64,000 bases of DNA, taken from positions 60,124 to 124,123 of the forward strand of contig NZ_BOML01000062.1 of NCBI RefSeq assembly GCF_016862175.1. Reading direction: 5' to 3'. Each line of letters opens with the position of its first letter. Position 1 is the stretch's first letter. The notes beneath the pieces were generated by a model that made no database searches, was not told the DNA's origin, and saw only the letters and a list, made by a program, of their open reading frames with translations. A program made the translations under genes and the position numbers. Source of the stretch: Paractinoplanes durhamensis (GTDB taxonomy: Bacteria; Actinomycetota; Actinomycetes; Mycobacteriales; Micromonosporaceae). Shown one piece after another: positions 17,203-25,312 of this stretch.

Positions 17203-17689
17203 GGCCGAACACCCACACCACCGCGACGCCCAGCGCTGCGGTGAACTCGATGAGCATGGCCATGCCGGCCGCGCCGAGCGCCTTCTTGGTCGACGGCCAG
17301 GCCTGACCCGGCCCGAGTCGGTGCTGCTCGACCAGGAAGACGCCGAGCACGAAGCCGAGGATCAGGCCCACCACCGGGATCACGAAGAATCCGACCAGGC
17401 CGAGCGCGCCGCCGGCCAGCAGCGCCGTGTTGGGGATGCCGGCGCTCTTCAGCCGCCGGCCCGGGACCAGGTATTTCACCAGTGCGCCGAGCGTGGCCAC
17501 CAGGGTCGCCGCGATCAGCACCAGCCACTTGACGGTGCCGGACGCGTCGCCGAGCAGCGCCCAGGTCAGCACCCCGAGCCAGCCCAGCAGCAACCCGGGA
17601 ATCACCGGAATCACCACCCCCACCACGCCCAGCGCGACGGCGATGCCGGCGATGACATTCACGAGGGTGCCGGTGTCGGAGAGGTCCAT
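17189..17689 (-). CDS. DUF456-family small membrane protein
   Basis: A 166-residue integral membrane protein with about four to five hydrophobic segments. The glycine-rich repeats GVVGVVIPVIPGLLLGWLG and GLVGFFVIPVVGLILGFVLG are typical of DUF456, a widespread family of unknown function with glycine-zipper-like helices. ATG 17689 has only modest ribosome-binding sequence. The 160-bp gap before the sigma factor at 17850 carries promoters for both. No biochemical role can be assigned. Confidence 0.78.
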   Translation of the reverse strand: MDLSDTGTLVNVIAGIAVALGVVGVVIPVIPGLLLGWLGVLTWALLGDASGTVKWLVLIAATLVATLGALVKYLVPGRRLKSAGIPNTALLAGGALGLVGFFVIPVVGLILGFVLGVFLVEQHRLGPGQAWPSTKKALGAAGMAMLIEFTAALGVAVVWVFGLILA

Positions 17690-17849
17690 GGGACCAGCGT
17701 GCCCACCCGGCGCAAGGCCGCAAACACAGCAACCGTTACGCACCTGGACGTGACCGAAAGTAGTACCCCAGCTCCACCAAAGTTTCCTCCTGTCAGCCGG
17801 GAAGCCTGCGCAAGCGGGCCGCCCGACCAACAAAAACGGGGGAACTTAC

Positions 17850-18761
17850 ATGACCACCATCGTGACGAACGCTGCCGACCTCGCGCCCGCCGCTACGGTG
17901 CTCTCCGCCGCCGAGCAGGAGGAGCTGATCCGCACCCACATGCCGCTCGTCGGCCACCTGGTGCGTGACATGCTCACCCGCATTCCCAACCACATCCACC
18001 GGGACGACCTCACCAGCGCCGGCCTGCACGCCCTGGTGACCGCGGCCCGCGGCTGGGACCCGGACCGCGGCATCCCGTTCCACCGCTTCGCCAGCACCCG
18101 CATCCGCGGCGCCATCCTGGACGAGCTGCGCTCGCTCGACTGGGCCACCCGCTCGGTGCGCACCAAGGCCCGCGCCACCGACACCACCCGCTCGCAGCTG
18201 ACCACGACGCTCGGCCGCACGCCGACCGCCGACGAGCTGGCCCAGGCGCTCGGCACCACCACCAACGACCTGAAGCGCACCGACACCGACGTGCAGCGCG
18301 CGACCGTGCTGTCGCTGCAGGGCTTCACCACCAGCAGCGCCGACGACCTGGTCACCGAGAAGACCCCGGGCCCGGAGGACATGCTGCTGCGCCGCGAGCA
18401 GATCGGCTACCTGCACCACGCGATCAGCTCGCTGCCGGAGCGCCTGCAGGTCGTCATCACCGAGTACTTCCTCAACGAGCGGCCGATGGCCGACATCGCC
18501 GACGACCTCGGCGTGACCGAGAGCCGGATCAGCCAGCTGCGCGCCGAGGCGCTGTCGCTGCTCAAGGACGGCATGAACACGCACCTCAACCCGGAGATGG
18601 CCCCGGTGCCGGACAACCCGGAGAGCATCACCGCCCGCCGCCGTGCCAACTACTACGCCAACATCGCCAGCAACACCTCGATGAACAGCCGCCTCGCGAT
18701 GACCAACGCGCACGGCCACACCACGTACGGCCGCGCCCCGCGCGCGACCGTCGCCGCCTGA
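17850..18761 (+). CDS. FliA/WhiG-type alternative sigma factor (paralog A)
   Basis: A 303-residue sigma-70 family protein. Region 2 contains THMPLVGHLVRDML and DDLTSAGLHALVTAARGWD; region 3 has RSVRTKARATD; region 4 is in ERPMADIADDLGVTESRISQ. The start has GGGGGAAC upstream. It is a clear paralog of the protein at 21846, sharing even a tail beyond region 4 (ARRRANYYANIA and SRLAMT). Such FliA/WhiG-like factors direct flagellar or sporulation genes; in Actinoplanes-like bacteria motile spores make either plausible. A strong terminator follows. No cognate anti-sigma factor is adjacent. Confidence 0.85.
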   Translation: MTTIVTNAADLAPAATVLSAAEQEELIRTHMPLVGHLVRDMLTRIPNHIHRDDLTSAGLHALVTAARGWDPDRGIPFHRFASTRIRGAILDELRSLDWATRSVRTKARATDTTRSQLTTTLGRTPTADELAQALGTTTNDLKRTDTDVQRATVLSLQGFTTSSADDLVTEKTPGPEDMLLRREQIGYLHHAISSLPERLQVVITEYFLNERPMADIADDLGVTESRISQLRAEALSLLKDGMNTHLNPEMAPVPDNPESITARRRANYYANIASNTSMNSRLAMTNAHGHTTYGRAPRATVAA

Positions 18762-18775
18762 CCTACGACGTGAAA

Positions 18776-18805
18776 GAAGGGCCCGGCCAATCGGCCGGGC
18801 CCTTC
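18776..18805. terminator. Strong bidirectional terminator between sigma factor and helD
   Basis: A perfect 13-bp stem, GAAGGGCCCGGCC with GGCCGGGCCCTTC, closes a 4-nt loop. It extends further outward through ACGAC/GTCGT with a small bulge, and lies between two convergent stops. Confidence 0.85.
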
Positions 18806-18817
18806 GTCGTAAAAAGA

Positions 18818-21094
18818 TCAGGCCAGCGCGGCCAGCACCTTCGGCAGGTCGCCGCTGTGCAGGACGCCGAGCCGGCGGGTGGCCCGGGTGACCGCCACGT
18901 AGAGGTCGGACAGGCCGCGCGGGCTCTCCGCGATGATCTCGTCCGGCTCGACCACCACCACCGCGTCGAACTCCAGGCCCTTGGCCTGCCGCACGGTCAT
19001 CAGCACCACCTGGTTGAGCAGGTCGGGCTGCTCGCCGACGGCCGCCCCGGGAATCCCCTCGACCAGATGCCGGCCGAGCTCCTCCTGCAGCGCCTCGGGC
19101 ACCAGCACCCCGACCCGGCCGTCGCCCACCTCGGCCGCCTCCACGCGGACCGCCGCAATGGTCTCGGCCGGAAGCGCGACCCGCGGCACCCGCAGCGCCC
19201 ACGGTGGCACGCCGGCGGATCGCACCGACCGCGGCGGCTGCAGCGCCGGATCGACCGCGGCCAGCACGTCGGCCGCCACCGCCATCACCTCGGCCGGCGT
19301 GCGGTAGTTGACGGTCAGCTCGACCAGGTTCCAGCGCTGCGCCACGTACGGCTCGAAGACCTGCTCCCAGCCGGTGGTGCCGGCCAGCTCGGAGGTCTGC
19401 GCGACGTCCCCGACCACCGTCATCGAGCGGCTCGGGCAGCGGCGCATCAGCAGCCGCCAGGCCATCGGCGACAACTCCTGCGCCTCGTCGACGATCACGT
19501 GCCCGAAGACCCAGGAGCGGTCGGCGGCGGCCCGCTCGGCGGCGGTGCGGGTGTCGATCACCTCGTGCCGCTCGACGAACGCGCTCGCGTCGACCACGTC
19601 GATCGCGGAGAGGATCTCCTCCTCCTGGTCCTCGAAGTCGAGCGACCGGGAGCCCTCGACGATCTCGAGGACACCCTCGGCGTATTCGATCGCCTCGCGC
19701 CGTTCCGCCGCGGCCTGCCGCTTCTTCAGCGTCTCGTCGATGCCGAGCAGCTCGGCCAGCTCGTCGAGCAGCGGCACGTCGGCCGGGGCCCAGCGGGCGT
19801 CGTACGCGCGCAGCAGCAGCGGGTCGCCGCCCGCCGACGCCAGGCGATCGGCGTCACCGAGCAGGTCACGCAGCACCTGGCGCGGGGTCAGCACCGGCCA
19901 GAAGTCGAACAGCGCCTGCTGCACGTCGACGTCCTCGCGCAGCTCGCGACGGGTCTCGGCCAGGTCGGCCGCGGAGAGCAGGTTGTCGCCGCCGAGCGGG
20001 TCGGCGCCGATCCGCTCGGCGATCTGCAGGGACAGGGCGTGGATCGCCTCGGTCACGAAGACCGCCCGGGCCACGTTGTGCGGGCGGCCGGTGCGGCGGG
20101 CCGCGGCCCGGGCGTCCTCCAGCACGGTCCGCTCGATGCGCAGCGGATAGCCGTCGTGGTCGACCTCGACGAAGTCGTCCGGCACGGTCTGCCGGTCGGT
20201 CACCGCCCGGGCCAGCACGTCGAGCATCGCCAGCCGGCCCTTCACCGCGGCGACGGCCGGCCGCTCCACCGCCCGCGCACGCACGCCCGGGAACATGTCA
20301 CCGAGCGTGGCCAGCAGCACACCGGTCTCGGCCAGCGACGGCAGCACCTGTGAGATGTAGCGCAGGAACGTAGCGTTCGGCCCGAGGATCAGCACGCCCT
20401 GCTTGGTCAGCTGAGCGCGGTAGGTGTAGAGCAGATAGGCCGCCCGGTGCAGTGCGACGGCGGTCTTGCCGGTGCCCGGCCCACCCTGCACGACCGTGAC
20501 GCCGTTGAGCCCGGCCCGGATGATCTCGTCCTGCTCGGCCTGGATCGTCTCGACGATGTCGCGCATCCGGCCGGTCCGCTCGGCGGTCAGCGCCGACAGC
20601 AGCGCGGCCTCGCCGGTCACGTCCTCCCGGCCGCCGGCCCGGCCGGCCTGGATGTCGAGCACCTCATCGTCGATGGCGGTCAGGGTGCGGCCCTTGGTGC
20701 GCAGGTGCCGGCGCCGCGTCACGCCGTCCGGCGAGACCGCGGTGGCCAGGTAGAAGGCGCGCGACGCCGGGGCCCGCCAGTCGATCAGCAGCGGGTCCTG
20801 GTCGTGATCGGGGGCGGACAGGCCGAGCCGGCCGATGTAGCGCGGCGCATCCGCGGCAAAATCGAGCCGGCCGAAACAGAGACCGTTTTCCACCGCATTC
20901 ATCTGCGCCAGCTGATCGGCGTAATAGCCGCGGTTGGCTTCCCGATTGGCACGGCCCTGCGGGGTGCCGCCGGACTCCAGCAGAACCGCCTTGAGTCGCT
21001 GGTCGGCCTGGTCACGCAGGCTGTCCAGCCGGTCGTAGAGGGTGGTGAGGTACGCCTGCTCGGAACGGAGGTCGTCCCCGGCGAAGCTTGACAA
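18818..21094 (-). CDS. helD: HelD/UvrD-like RNA polymerase-associated helicase
   Basis: A 758-residue superfamily 1 ATPase. In actinobacteria and Bacillus, HelD binds RNA polymerase, helps release it from DNA and can contribute to rifampicin tolerance. Motif I is GGPGTGKTAVALHRAA near residue 200, motif II VIVDEAQELSPMAW, motif III VGDVAQTSE, motif IV NYRTPAEVM and motif VI YVAVTRATRR at the C terminus. The N-terminal helical arm (SEQAYLTTLYDRLDSLRDQ) is typical. I chose TTG 21094 because AAGGGGAG lies five bases upstream; the open frame runs farther, through a terminator-like hairpin. Whether it is the rifampicin-linked HelR subtype cannot be told here. Confidence 0.85.
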   Translation of the reverse strand: MSSFAGDDLRSEQAYLTTLYDRLDSLRDQADQRLKAVLLESGGTPQGRANREANRGYYADQLAQMNAVENGLCFGRLDFAADAPRYIGRLGLSAPDHDQDPLLIDWRAPASRAFYLATAVSPDGVTRRRHLRTKGRTLTAIDDEVLDIQAGRAGGREDVTGEAALLSALTAERTGRMRDIVETIQAEQDEIIRAGLNGVTVVQGGPGTGKTAVALHRAAYLLYTYRAQLTKQGVLILGPNATFLRYISQVLPSLAETGVLLATLGDMFPGVRARAVERPAVAAVKGRLAMLDVLARAVTDRQTVPDDFVEVDHDGYPLRIERTVLEDARAAARRTGRPHNVARAVFVTEAIHALSLQIAERIGADPLGGDNLLSAADLAETRRELREDVDVQQALFDFWPVLTPRQVLRDLLGDADRLASAGGDPLLLRAYDARWAPADVPLLDELAELLGIDETLKKRQAAAERREAIEYAEGVLEIVEGSRSLDFEDQEEEILSAIDVVDASAFVERHEVIDTRTAAERAAADRSWVFGHVIVDEAQELSPMAWRLLMRRCPSRSMTVVGDVAQTSELAGTTGWEQVFEPYVAQRWNLVELTVNYRTPAEVMAVAADVLAAVDPALQPPRSVRSAGVPPWALRVPRVALPAETIAAVRVEAAEVGDGRVGVLVPEALQEELGRHLVEGIPGAAVGEQPDLLNQVVLMTVRQAKGLEFDAVVVVEPDEIIAESPRGLSDLYVAVTRATRRLGVLHSGDLPKVLAALA

Positions 21095-21127
21095 TGCCAC
21101 TCCCCTTTGTGTTATCATTCCTCGCGT

Positions 21128-21151
21128 GGCGCCTTTTGAGGCGCCTTTTTT
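21128..21151 (+). terminator. Intrinsic terminator without an obvious gene
   Basis: GGCGCC, a TTTTGA loop and GGCGCC are followed by six T residues, the only classical T-run terminator seen in the window. It reads on the plus strand, 34 bases upstream of the helD start, where no plus-strand gene ends. It may end an antisense or small RNA. Confidence 0.6.
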
Positions 21152-21278
21152 GTTGCTCGACAATCGCCCAGATTAGCCCATCGACCGGCGTGCTCCCAGA
21201 GGTAACGGAAGTGTCAGCAATCCGTCAACCTCTCCGGCGAGCCGTTACGCGCACCGGTCGATCGGAATTAGTCCCGGC

Positions 21279-21788
21279 ATGAACCCCAACCACCCGATCC
21301 GTCGTCTCAGCGCGGTCGCCCTCATCGCGGCCGCCGCCCTCACCCTCGTCACCGCCTGCACCAGCGACGAGGAGCCGGCCGGTAACGCGGCCGCGGCTGC
21401 GGCCGGTGGTCCCGAGCCCAAGACCGTCGAGGGCGCCAAGGTGGCCGCCCAGACCGTCTTCGACCGGTTCGCCGGCGGGGACTTCGGCGGCGCCTGGGAC
21501 ATGTACACGTCGGCCGGCAAGCAGTCGATCAGCAAGGACGACTACATCAAGCTGAACCAGGCCTGCTCCCGCAAGGGCCTGGCGATCCAGCTCACCAGCG
21601 CCCGGATGGAGGGCCAGGACAAGGCGATCGTGATCGCCAAGCAGCTCGTCGCGGCCCAGTCGTACACGATGGTGTACGAGAACAACGCCTGGAAGCTGGA
21701 GCCGGCCAAGGAGGGCCTCGCGCTCTACAAGCTGGGGGCGGCCAAGGCGATCGCCGCCCAGAAGAAGGCGGGCACCTGCGCCGGGTAA
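21279..21788 (+). CDS. Hypothetical lipoprotein
   Basis: A 169-residue exported protein. The signal peptide ends in the lipobox VTAC, followed by an Ala/Glu/Gly linker. The mature domain (about 45-165) contains FDRFAGGDFGGAWDMY, KDDYIKLNQAC and YTMVYENNAWKLEP, a pattern like the NTF2/DUF4878-type fold found in actinobacterial lipoproteins; the fold assignment is a guess. Two cysteines in the mature part (QACS and GTCAG) may form a disulfide. The gene stands alone with its own terminator and an AT-richer upstream region. Confidence 0.75.
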   Translation: MNPNHPIRRLSAVALIAAAALTLVTACTSDEEPAGNAAAAAAGGPEPKTVEGAKVAAQTVFDRFAGGDFGGAWDMYTSAGKQSISKDDYIKLNQACSRKGLAIQLTSARMEGQDKAIVIAKQLVAAQSYTMVYENNAWKLEPAKEGLALYKLGAAKAIAAQKKAGTCAG

Positions 21789-21797
21789 CGAAGAACA

Positions 21798-21828
21798 CGG
21801 TGCCCGCCACGAACCGCGGCGGGCACCG
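21798..21828. terminator. Bidirectional terminator after lipoprotein gene
   Basis: An 11-bp perfect stem, CGGTGCCCGCC with GGCGGGCACCG, has a 9-nt loop and sits between the convergent lipoprotein and sigma-factor genes. Confidence 0.8.
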
Positions 21829-21845
21829 TCATGACGTGCAGGAGT

Positions 21846-22694
21846 TCAGGCGGCCACCGGCAGGCCGTCGGGGCTGGTCATCGCCAGCCGGGTGTGCAGC
21901 GTGCCGCGTACCGCGATCTGCTCGTAGTAGGCGGTGCGGCGGCGGGCCACACAGCCCTCCTTCGCCGGGCTGTCCGCCGCCAGGGACGGGTCGAGGTGCG
22001 TGTTGAGGCCGTCCCGCAGCAGGCCCAGGGCCTCGGCCCGCAGCTGTGACACGCGTGACTCGGTGACCCCCAGCTCCTCAGCGATGCGGGCCATCGGGCG
22101 TTCCTCGAAGAAGTAGCCCTGCACCACAGCGCGCAGCCGCTCCGGCAGCGCGTCCACCGCGTGCTTGAGGTAACCGAGCTTCTCCCGGCGGATCAGCATC
22201 TCCTCCGGGCCGGCACTCGGCTCGGTGACCATGTCGTCGGCCGCGGCGGTGGCGAAGCCCTGCAGGCTGAACACCACCGCGCGGTGCACGTCGTCGTCGG
22301 CGTTCTCGATCTCCTCGACCGTCACACCCAACCGCGCCGCGACCTCCTGGATCGTCGGGGTGCGGCCCAGCTCGGCGGTCAGCTCCTGACGCGCCGTGTC
22401 GGTACGCCGGGCCCGCTGCCGCACCGAGCGGCTGGCCCAGTCCAGGCCACGAAGCTCGTCGAGCAGCGCGCCCCGCACCCGGGCCGCGGCGAACCGGGCG
22501 AACGGGACGCCCCGCTCGGCGTCGAAGCCACGGGCCGCATGCACCAGGGCGGCGTAGCCGGCGGACATCAGGTCGTCACGGTTGACGTGCGCCGGAACGC
22601 GGGCGAGCATCTCGCGGACCAGGTGGCCGACGAGCGGCATGTGTTCCTGGACGATGTCTCCACGACGGCGTTCGAAGACGGGGGCACCGCTCAT
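21846..22694 (-). CDS. FliA/WhiG-type alternative sigma factor (paralog B)
   Basis: A 282-residue sigma-70 protein with the same architecture as the factor at 17850: EHMPLVGHLVREMLARVPAH and DDLMSAGYAALVHAARGFD in region 2, SRSVRQRARRTDTARQE in region 3, ERPMARIAEELGVTESRVSQ in region 4, and the shared tail (RRRTAYYEQIA, TRLAMTS). The start at 22694 puts the protein at its paralog's length; residues upstream in the open frame look uncoded. It is divergent from the DEAD-box helicase gene with 231 bp between. The two paralogs probably arose by duplication and may serve different stages of differentiation; this is inference. Confidence 0.85.
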   Translation of the reverse strand: MSGAPVFERRRGDIVQEHMPLVGHLVREMLARVPAHVNRDDLMSAGYAALVHAARGFDAERGVPFARFAAARVRGALLDELRGLDWASRSVRQRARRTDTARQELTAELGRTPTIQEVAARLGVTVEEIENADDDVHRAVVFSLQGFATAAADDMVTEPSAGPEEMLIRREKLGYLKHAVDALPERLRAVVQGYFFEERPMARIAEELGVTESRVSQLRAEALGLLRDGLNTHLDPSLAADSPAKEGCVARRRTAYYEQIAVRGTLHTRLAMTSPDGLPVAA

Positions 22695-22835
22695 AGTGGG
22701 GGGATCTCCTCGCGGGAACGCCCAGGTTGGGGGTGTCCTGGGCACTGAGGAGAACGGTGAGGCCGGCTGAGTGCTAACCGGTTCTCGTACGGGTGCAGCA
22801 CGGTTGCTTCCCGGAACCGCCGTATGCTTGATCGC

Positions 22836-22892
22836 TGAGGCTTGTTCGCGACCATCCATCAGCCGCGCTACCCGCGCAGGTCACGCCTCACT
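22836..22892 (+). repeat. Copy 2 of the dispersed hairpin element, in the leader of the DEAD-box helicase
   Basis: The 18 bases at 22836-22853 are identical to the start of the element at 15392. Here the right arm is shortened, leaving TGAGGC pairing with GCCTCA (22885-22890) and an internal GACC/GGTC stem. A -10-like TATGCT at 22823-22828 would start transcription at or just before the element, so it would form the first part of the mRNA leader. A further GGGG-TAT-CCCC hairpin follows before the start codon. Confidence 0.6.
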
Positions 22893-22925
22893 GGGGTATC
22901 CCCGACCAATTGGAGTTCCCGCTAC

Positions 22926-24458
22926 ATGTTGACCTTTACCGAGCTCGGCGTGCCCGCCGCCCTGACGCAGGCGCTCGCCGGCCTCGGCATCACCACCCCG
23001 TTCCCCATTCAGGCGGCCACGCTGCCGGATTCGCTGGCCGGCCGGGATGTCCTCGGCCGCGGCCGCACCGGCTCCGGCAAGACGTATGCGTTCGCGCTGC
23101 CGGTCCTGGCCCGCCTCGCCGCCTCCGGGCGGCCCCGGCGCCCCGGCAAGCCGCGGGCGCTCATCCTGGCGCCCACGCGCGAGCTGGCGACCCAGATCGA
23201 TGCCGCCCTGGCGCCGCTCGCCGCCGTGCTGAAGCTGCGCACGCTCGTCGTCTTCGGCGGCGTCGGCGCCAACCCGCAGATCAAGGGCCTCGCCGCCGGC
23301 GTCGACGTGCTGGTCGCCTGCCCGGGCCGGCTCGACGACCACCTGCGTAACGGCCACGCGTCGCTGGACGCGGTCGAGGTGACCGTGCTCGACGAGGCCG
23401 ACCACATGGCCGACCTGGGCTTCCTGCCGGTGGTGCGCCGCCTGCTCGAGCAGACCCCGCGCGACGGCCAGCGCCTGCTGTTCTCGGCGACCCTGGACAA
23501 CGGGGTCGACGTGCTGGTCAAGCGCTTCATGCGCAAGCCGGTCACGCACGCCGTCGACTCGGCCGCCGAGGCGCCGGTCGAGATGACCCACCACGTGCTG
23601 CACGTGCGCGGCGACGACCGGTTCGGCGTTCTCGTCGACCTGCTCTCCGCGCCCGGCCGCTCGGTGGTCTTCACCCGCACCAAGCGGCGCGCCAAGGTGC
23701 TGACCAAGCAGCTGATCGCGGCCGGGGTGCCGGCCGTCGAGCTGCACGGCAACCTCGCGCAGAACGCTCGTAACCGCAACATGGCGGCGTTCTCCGACGG
23801 CAGCGCCGAGACCCTGGTCGCCACCGACATCGCCGCCCGCGGCATCCACGTCGACGACGTCGCCCTGGTGATCCACGCCGACCCGCCGGTCGAGCACAAG
23901 GCCTACCTGCACCGTTCCGGCCGCACGGCCCGGGCCGGCAACCAGGGCACCGTGGTCACCCTGATGACCGACGACCAGCAGGCCGAGGTCCGCGACCTGA
24001 CCCGCAAGGCCGGCGTCCGCCCGACCACCAGCCGCACTCGCCCCGGCGACCCGCTGCTGGCCGAGCTGGCCCCGGGCGAGCGGCGCTTCATCGAGCCCGC
24101 GGCGCCGGCCCCGGTGGCCCGCACGGCCGGCGGAGGCCAGTCCTCGCCCCGGCGGTCCGCGTCCGGCCAGTCGTCCGGCCAGCCTTCGGCGCGCCAGCCG
24201 AAGCAGCGCACCGCCGGCCAGAGCAGCGGCCAGCCCGCCCGGGGTCGCGGTCGTGGCCGCGGCGCCGGTTCGGCCGCGGTGCACACCAGCGAGTCCTCGC
24301 CGGTCGCGGCCCGGCCCAGCGCCTCGGGCGGCGGCGGCAACCGTGGCCGCCGGGCCGCCGCACCGGCGCGCACCGGTCAGGCCTCCGGCGGGAGCGGCAG
24401 CGCGGCTGCCTTCTCCTCGTCGAGCCGGGTCGGCGGCCGCCGGAGTGGCAGCCGCTGA
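22926..24458 (+). CDS. DEAD-box RNA helicase with RGG-like C-terminal tail
   Basis: A 510-residue ATP-dependent RNA helicase, probably for RNA remodelling in cold or ribosome assembly. Motifs in order: Q motif FPIQAATLPD, motif I GRTGSGKT near residue 48, PTRELATQ, LDEADHM, SATL, ATDIAARGIHVDDV and HRSGRTARAG near 330. After about residue 385 comes a Ser/Gln/Gly/Arg-rich low-complexity tail (repeats of SGQ, then GRGRGRG and GNRGRR), typical of RNA-binding tails. The ATG at 22926 has GGAG ten bases upstream. The roughly 90-base leader carries the repeat element at 22836, suggesting post-transcriptional control. Confidence 0.9.
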   Translation: MLTFTELGVPAALTQALAGLGITTPFPIQAATLPDSLAGRDVLGRGRTGSGKTYAFALPVLARLAASGRPRRPGKPRALILAPTRELATQIDAALAPLAAVLKLRTLVVFGGVGANPQIKGLAAGVDVLVACPGRLDDHLRNGHASLDAVEVTVLDEADHMADLGFLPVVRRLLEQTPRDGQRLLFSATLDNGVDVLVKRFMRKPVTHAVDSAAEAPVEMTHHVLHVRGDDRFGVLVDLLSAPGRSVVFTRTKRRAKVLTKQLIAAGVPAVELHGNLAQNARNRNMAAFSDGSAETLVATDIAARGIHVDDVALVIHADPPVEHKAYLHRSGRTARAGNQGTVVTLMTDDQQAEVRDLTRKAGVRPTTSRTRPGDPLLAELAPGERRFIEPAAPAPVARTAGGGQSSPRRSASGQSSGQPSARQPKQRTAGQSSGQPARGRGRGRGAGSAAVHTSESSPVAARPSASGGGGNRGRRAAAPARTGQASGGSGSAAAFSSSSRVGGRRSGSR

Positions 24459-24461
24459 CGT

Positions 24462-25115
24462 CTACGTAGCCGGAACGTCGACCTCGATCTCCTCGCCCAG
24501 CGTGTAGCCGGCGCAGAGGTCGAGGTCGTCGCCGCTCCAGAAGCGGCCCGGGTCATACCAACTGGGGTTGTGCCGGCGCGGCAGCAGACCCATGTCCTCG
24601 TACGTCACGGCGACCACCTCGGCGCAGTAGGCCGTCTCCAGGGCGGCGTCGGCGACCGAACCGCGCCGCCATCGCCGGGGCCGGATCTGCGGCACCCGGC
24701 CGCGCGCCCACCGCCAGGCCAGCTGCGCCGACGACGGGAACGGCGTGCCGTCCAGCCGGGCCACCGTCTTGAGCGCCTTGTCCTCCATCGGGCGCGAGGC
24801 GGACGGCTCGAGCTGCCGCAGCCAGCCGCGCTGGCCGTAGCGTTGCGCCCAGACGGTCACCGCGTCCCGCAGATCGTGCAGCTGGACGCCGCGCTGGAAG
24901 GTGCCCGACCACAGGTCGGGCAGCGACTTGCCGAGCTCGGCGTGCCACATGAGCGGCGGCATGTCCTCGATGACCAGCGACATGCCGACGTGGTTGACCG
25001 GGCTGTTGGTCAGCGTCTGGATCGCCCGGTCGGGGCCGGAACGGCCCCGGAAGATCCAGATGTCACCCGTGCGCGTCAGATCGATCGCCTGGTCCAGGCT
25101 GATAGCGGCATCCAC
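24462..25115 (-). CDS. YiiX/NlpC-P60-like permuted papain-fold hydrolase
   Basis: A 217-residue putative cysteine hydrolase. It begins with the TGDIWIFRG segment, has the His in SPVNHVGMSL near residue 43 and a Cys in ETAYCAEVVAVTYEDMG near residue 165, the order (His before Cys) expected for the permuted YiiX/YaeF papain-like amidase family. No signal peptide is seen, so it probably acts inside the cell or on lipids or peptides there. The start is GTG 25115, with a -10-like sequence only a few bases upstream and no ribosome-binding site, suggesting a leaderless mRNA. Divergent by 14 bases from the next gene. Substrate unknown. Confidence 0.65.
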   Translation of the reverse strand: MDAAISLDQAIDLTRTGDIWIFRGRSGPDRAIQTLTNSPVNHVGMSLVIEDMPPLMWHAELGKSLPDLWSGTFQRGVQLHDLRDAVTVWAQRYGQRGWLRQLEPSASRPMEDKALKTVARLDGTPFPSSAQLAWRWARGRVPQIRPRRWRRGSVADAALETAYCAEVVAVTYEDMGLLPRRHNPSWYDPGRFWSGDDLDLCAGYTLGEEIEVDVPAT

Positions 25116-25129
25116 GTGTCTATCCTCGG

Positions 25130-25312
25130 ATGATGCGTTGGTGGAAAGTAGTGGGCTTGGCCGGATTAGCAGGGGTTGCGGCCACCGGTGTGGTGGTGGC
25201 CCGGTCGGAGCGGAAGCGCCGGGCCTACAGCCCGGACGAGGTCAGGCAACGTCTGCATGAGCGAGTGGCCGAGGTGGCCACCCTCTCAGACGACGTCGGT
25301 GTCGCGGAGTAG
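25130..25312 (+). CDS. Small membrane-anchored protein
   Basis: A 60-residue protein with one N-terminal membrane helix (VVGLAGLAGVAATGVVVA) followed by a basic SERKRR boundary and a charged soluble helix (DEVRQRLHERVAEV). Such short anchored proteins are frequent in actinomycetes and have no known role. Two adjacent ATG codons (25130 and 25133) could start it; a TATCCT box just upstream would make the second the first base of a leaderless mRNA. The 3' end overlaps the convergent App1-like gene by 27 bases. Confidence 0.65.
   Translation: MMRWWKVVGLAGLAGVAATGVVVARSERKRRAYSPDEVRQRLHERVAEVATLSDDVGVAE

Noticed and set aside
18770..20353. Plus-strand open frame of 527 codons inside helD
   Set aside because: It is antisense to the recognisable helicase motifs of HelD and has no known domain; its composition (His, Gln, Arg, Gly) is that of a shadow frame.
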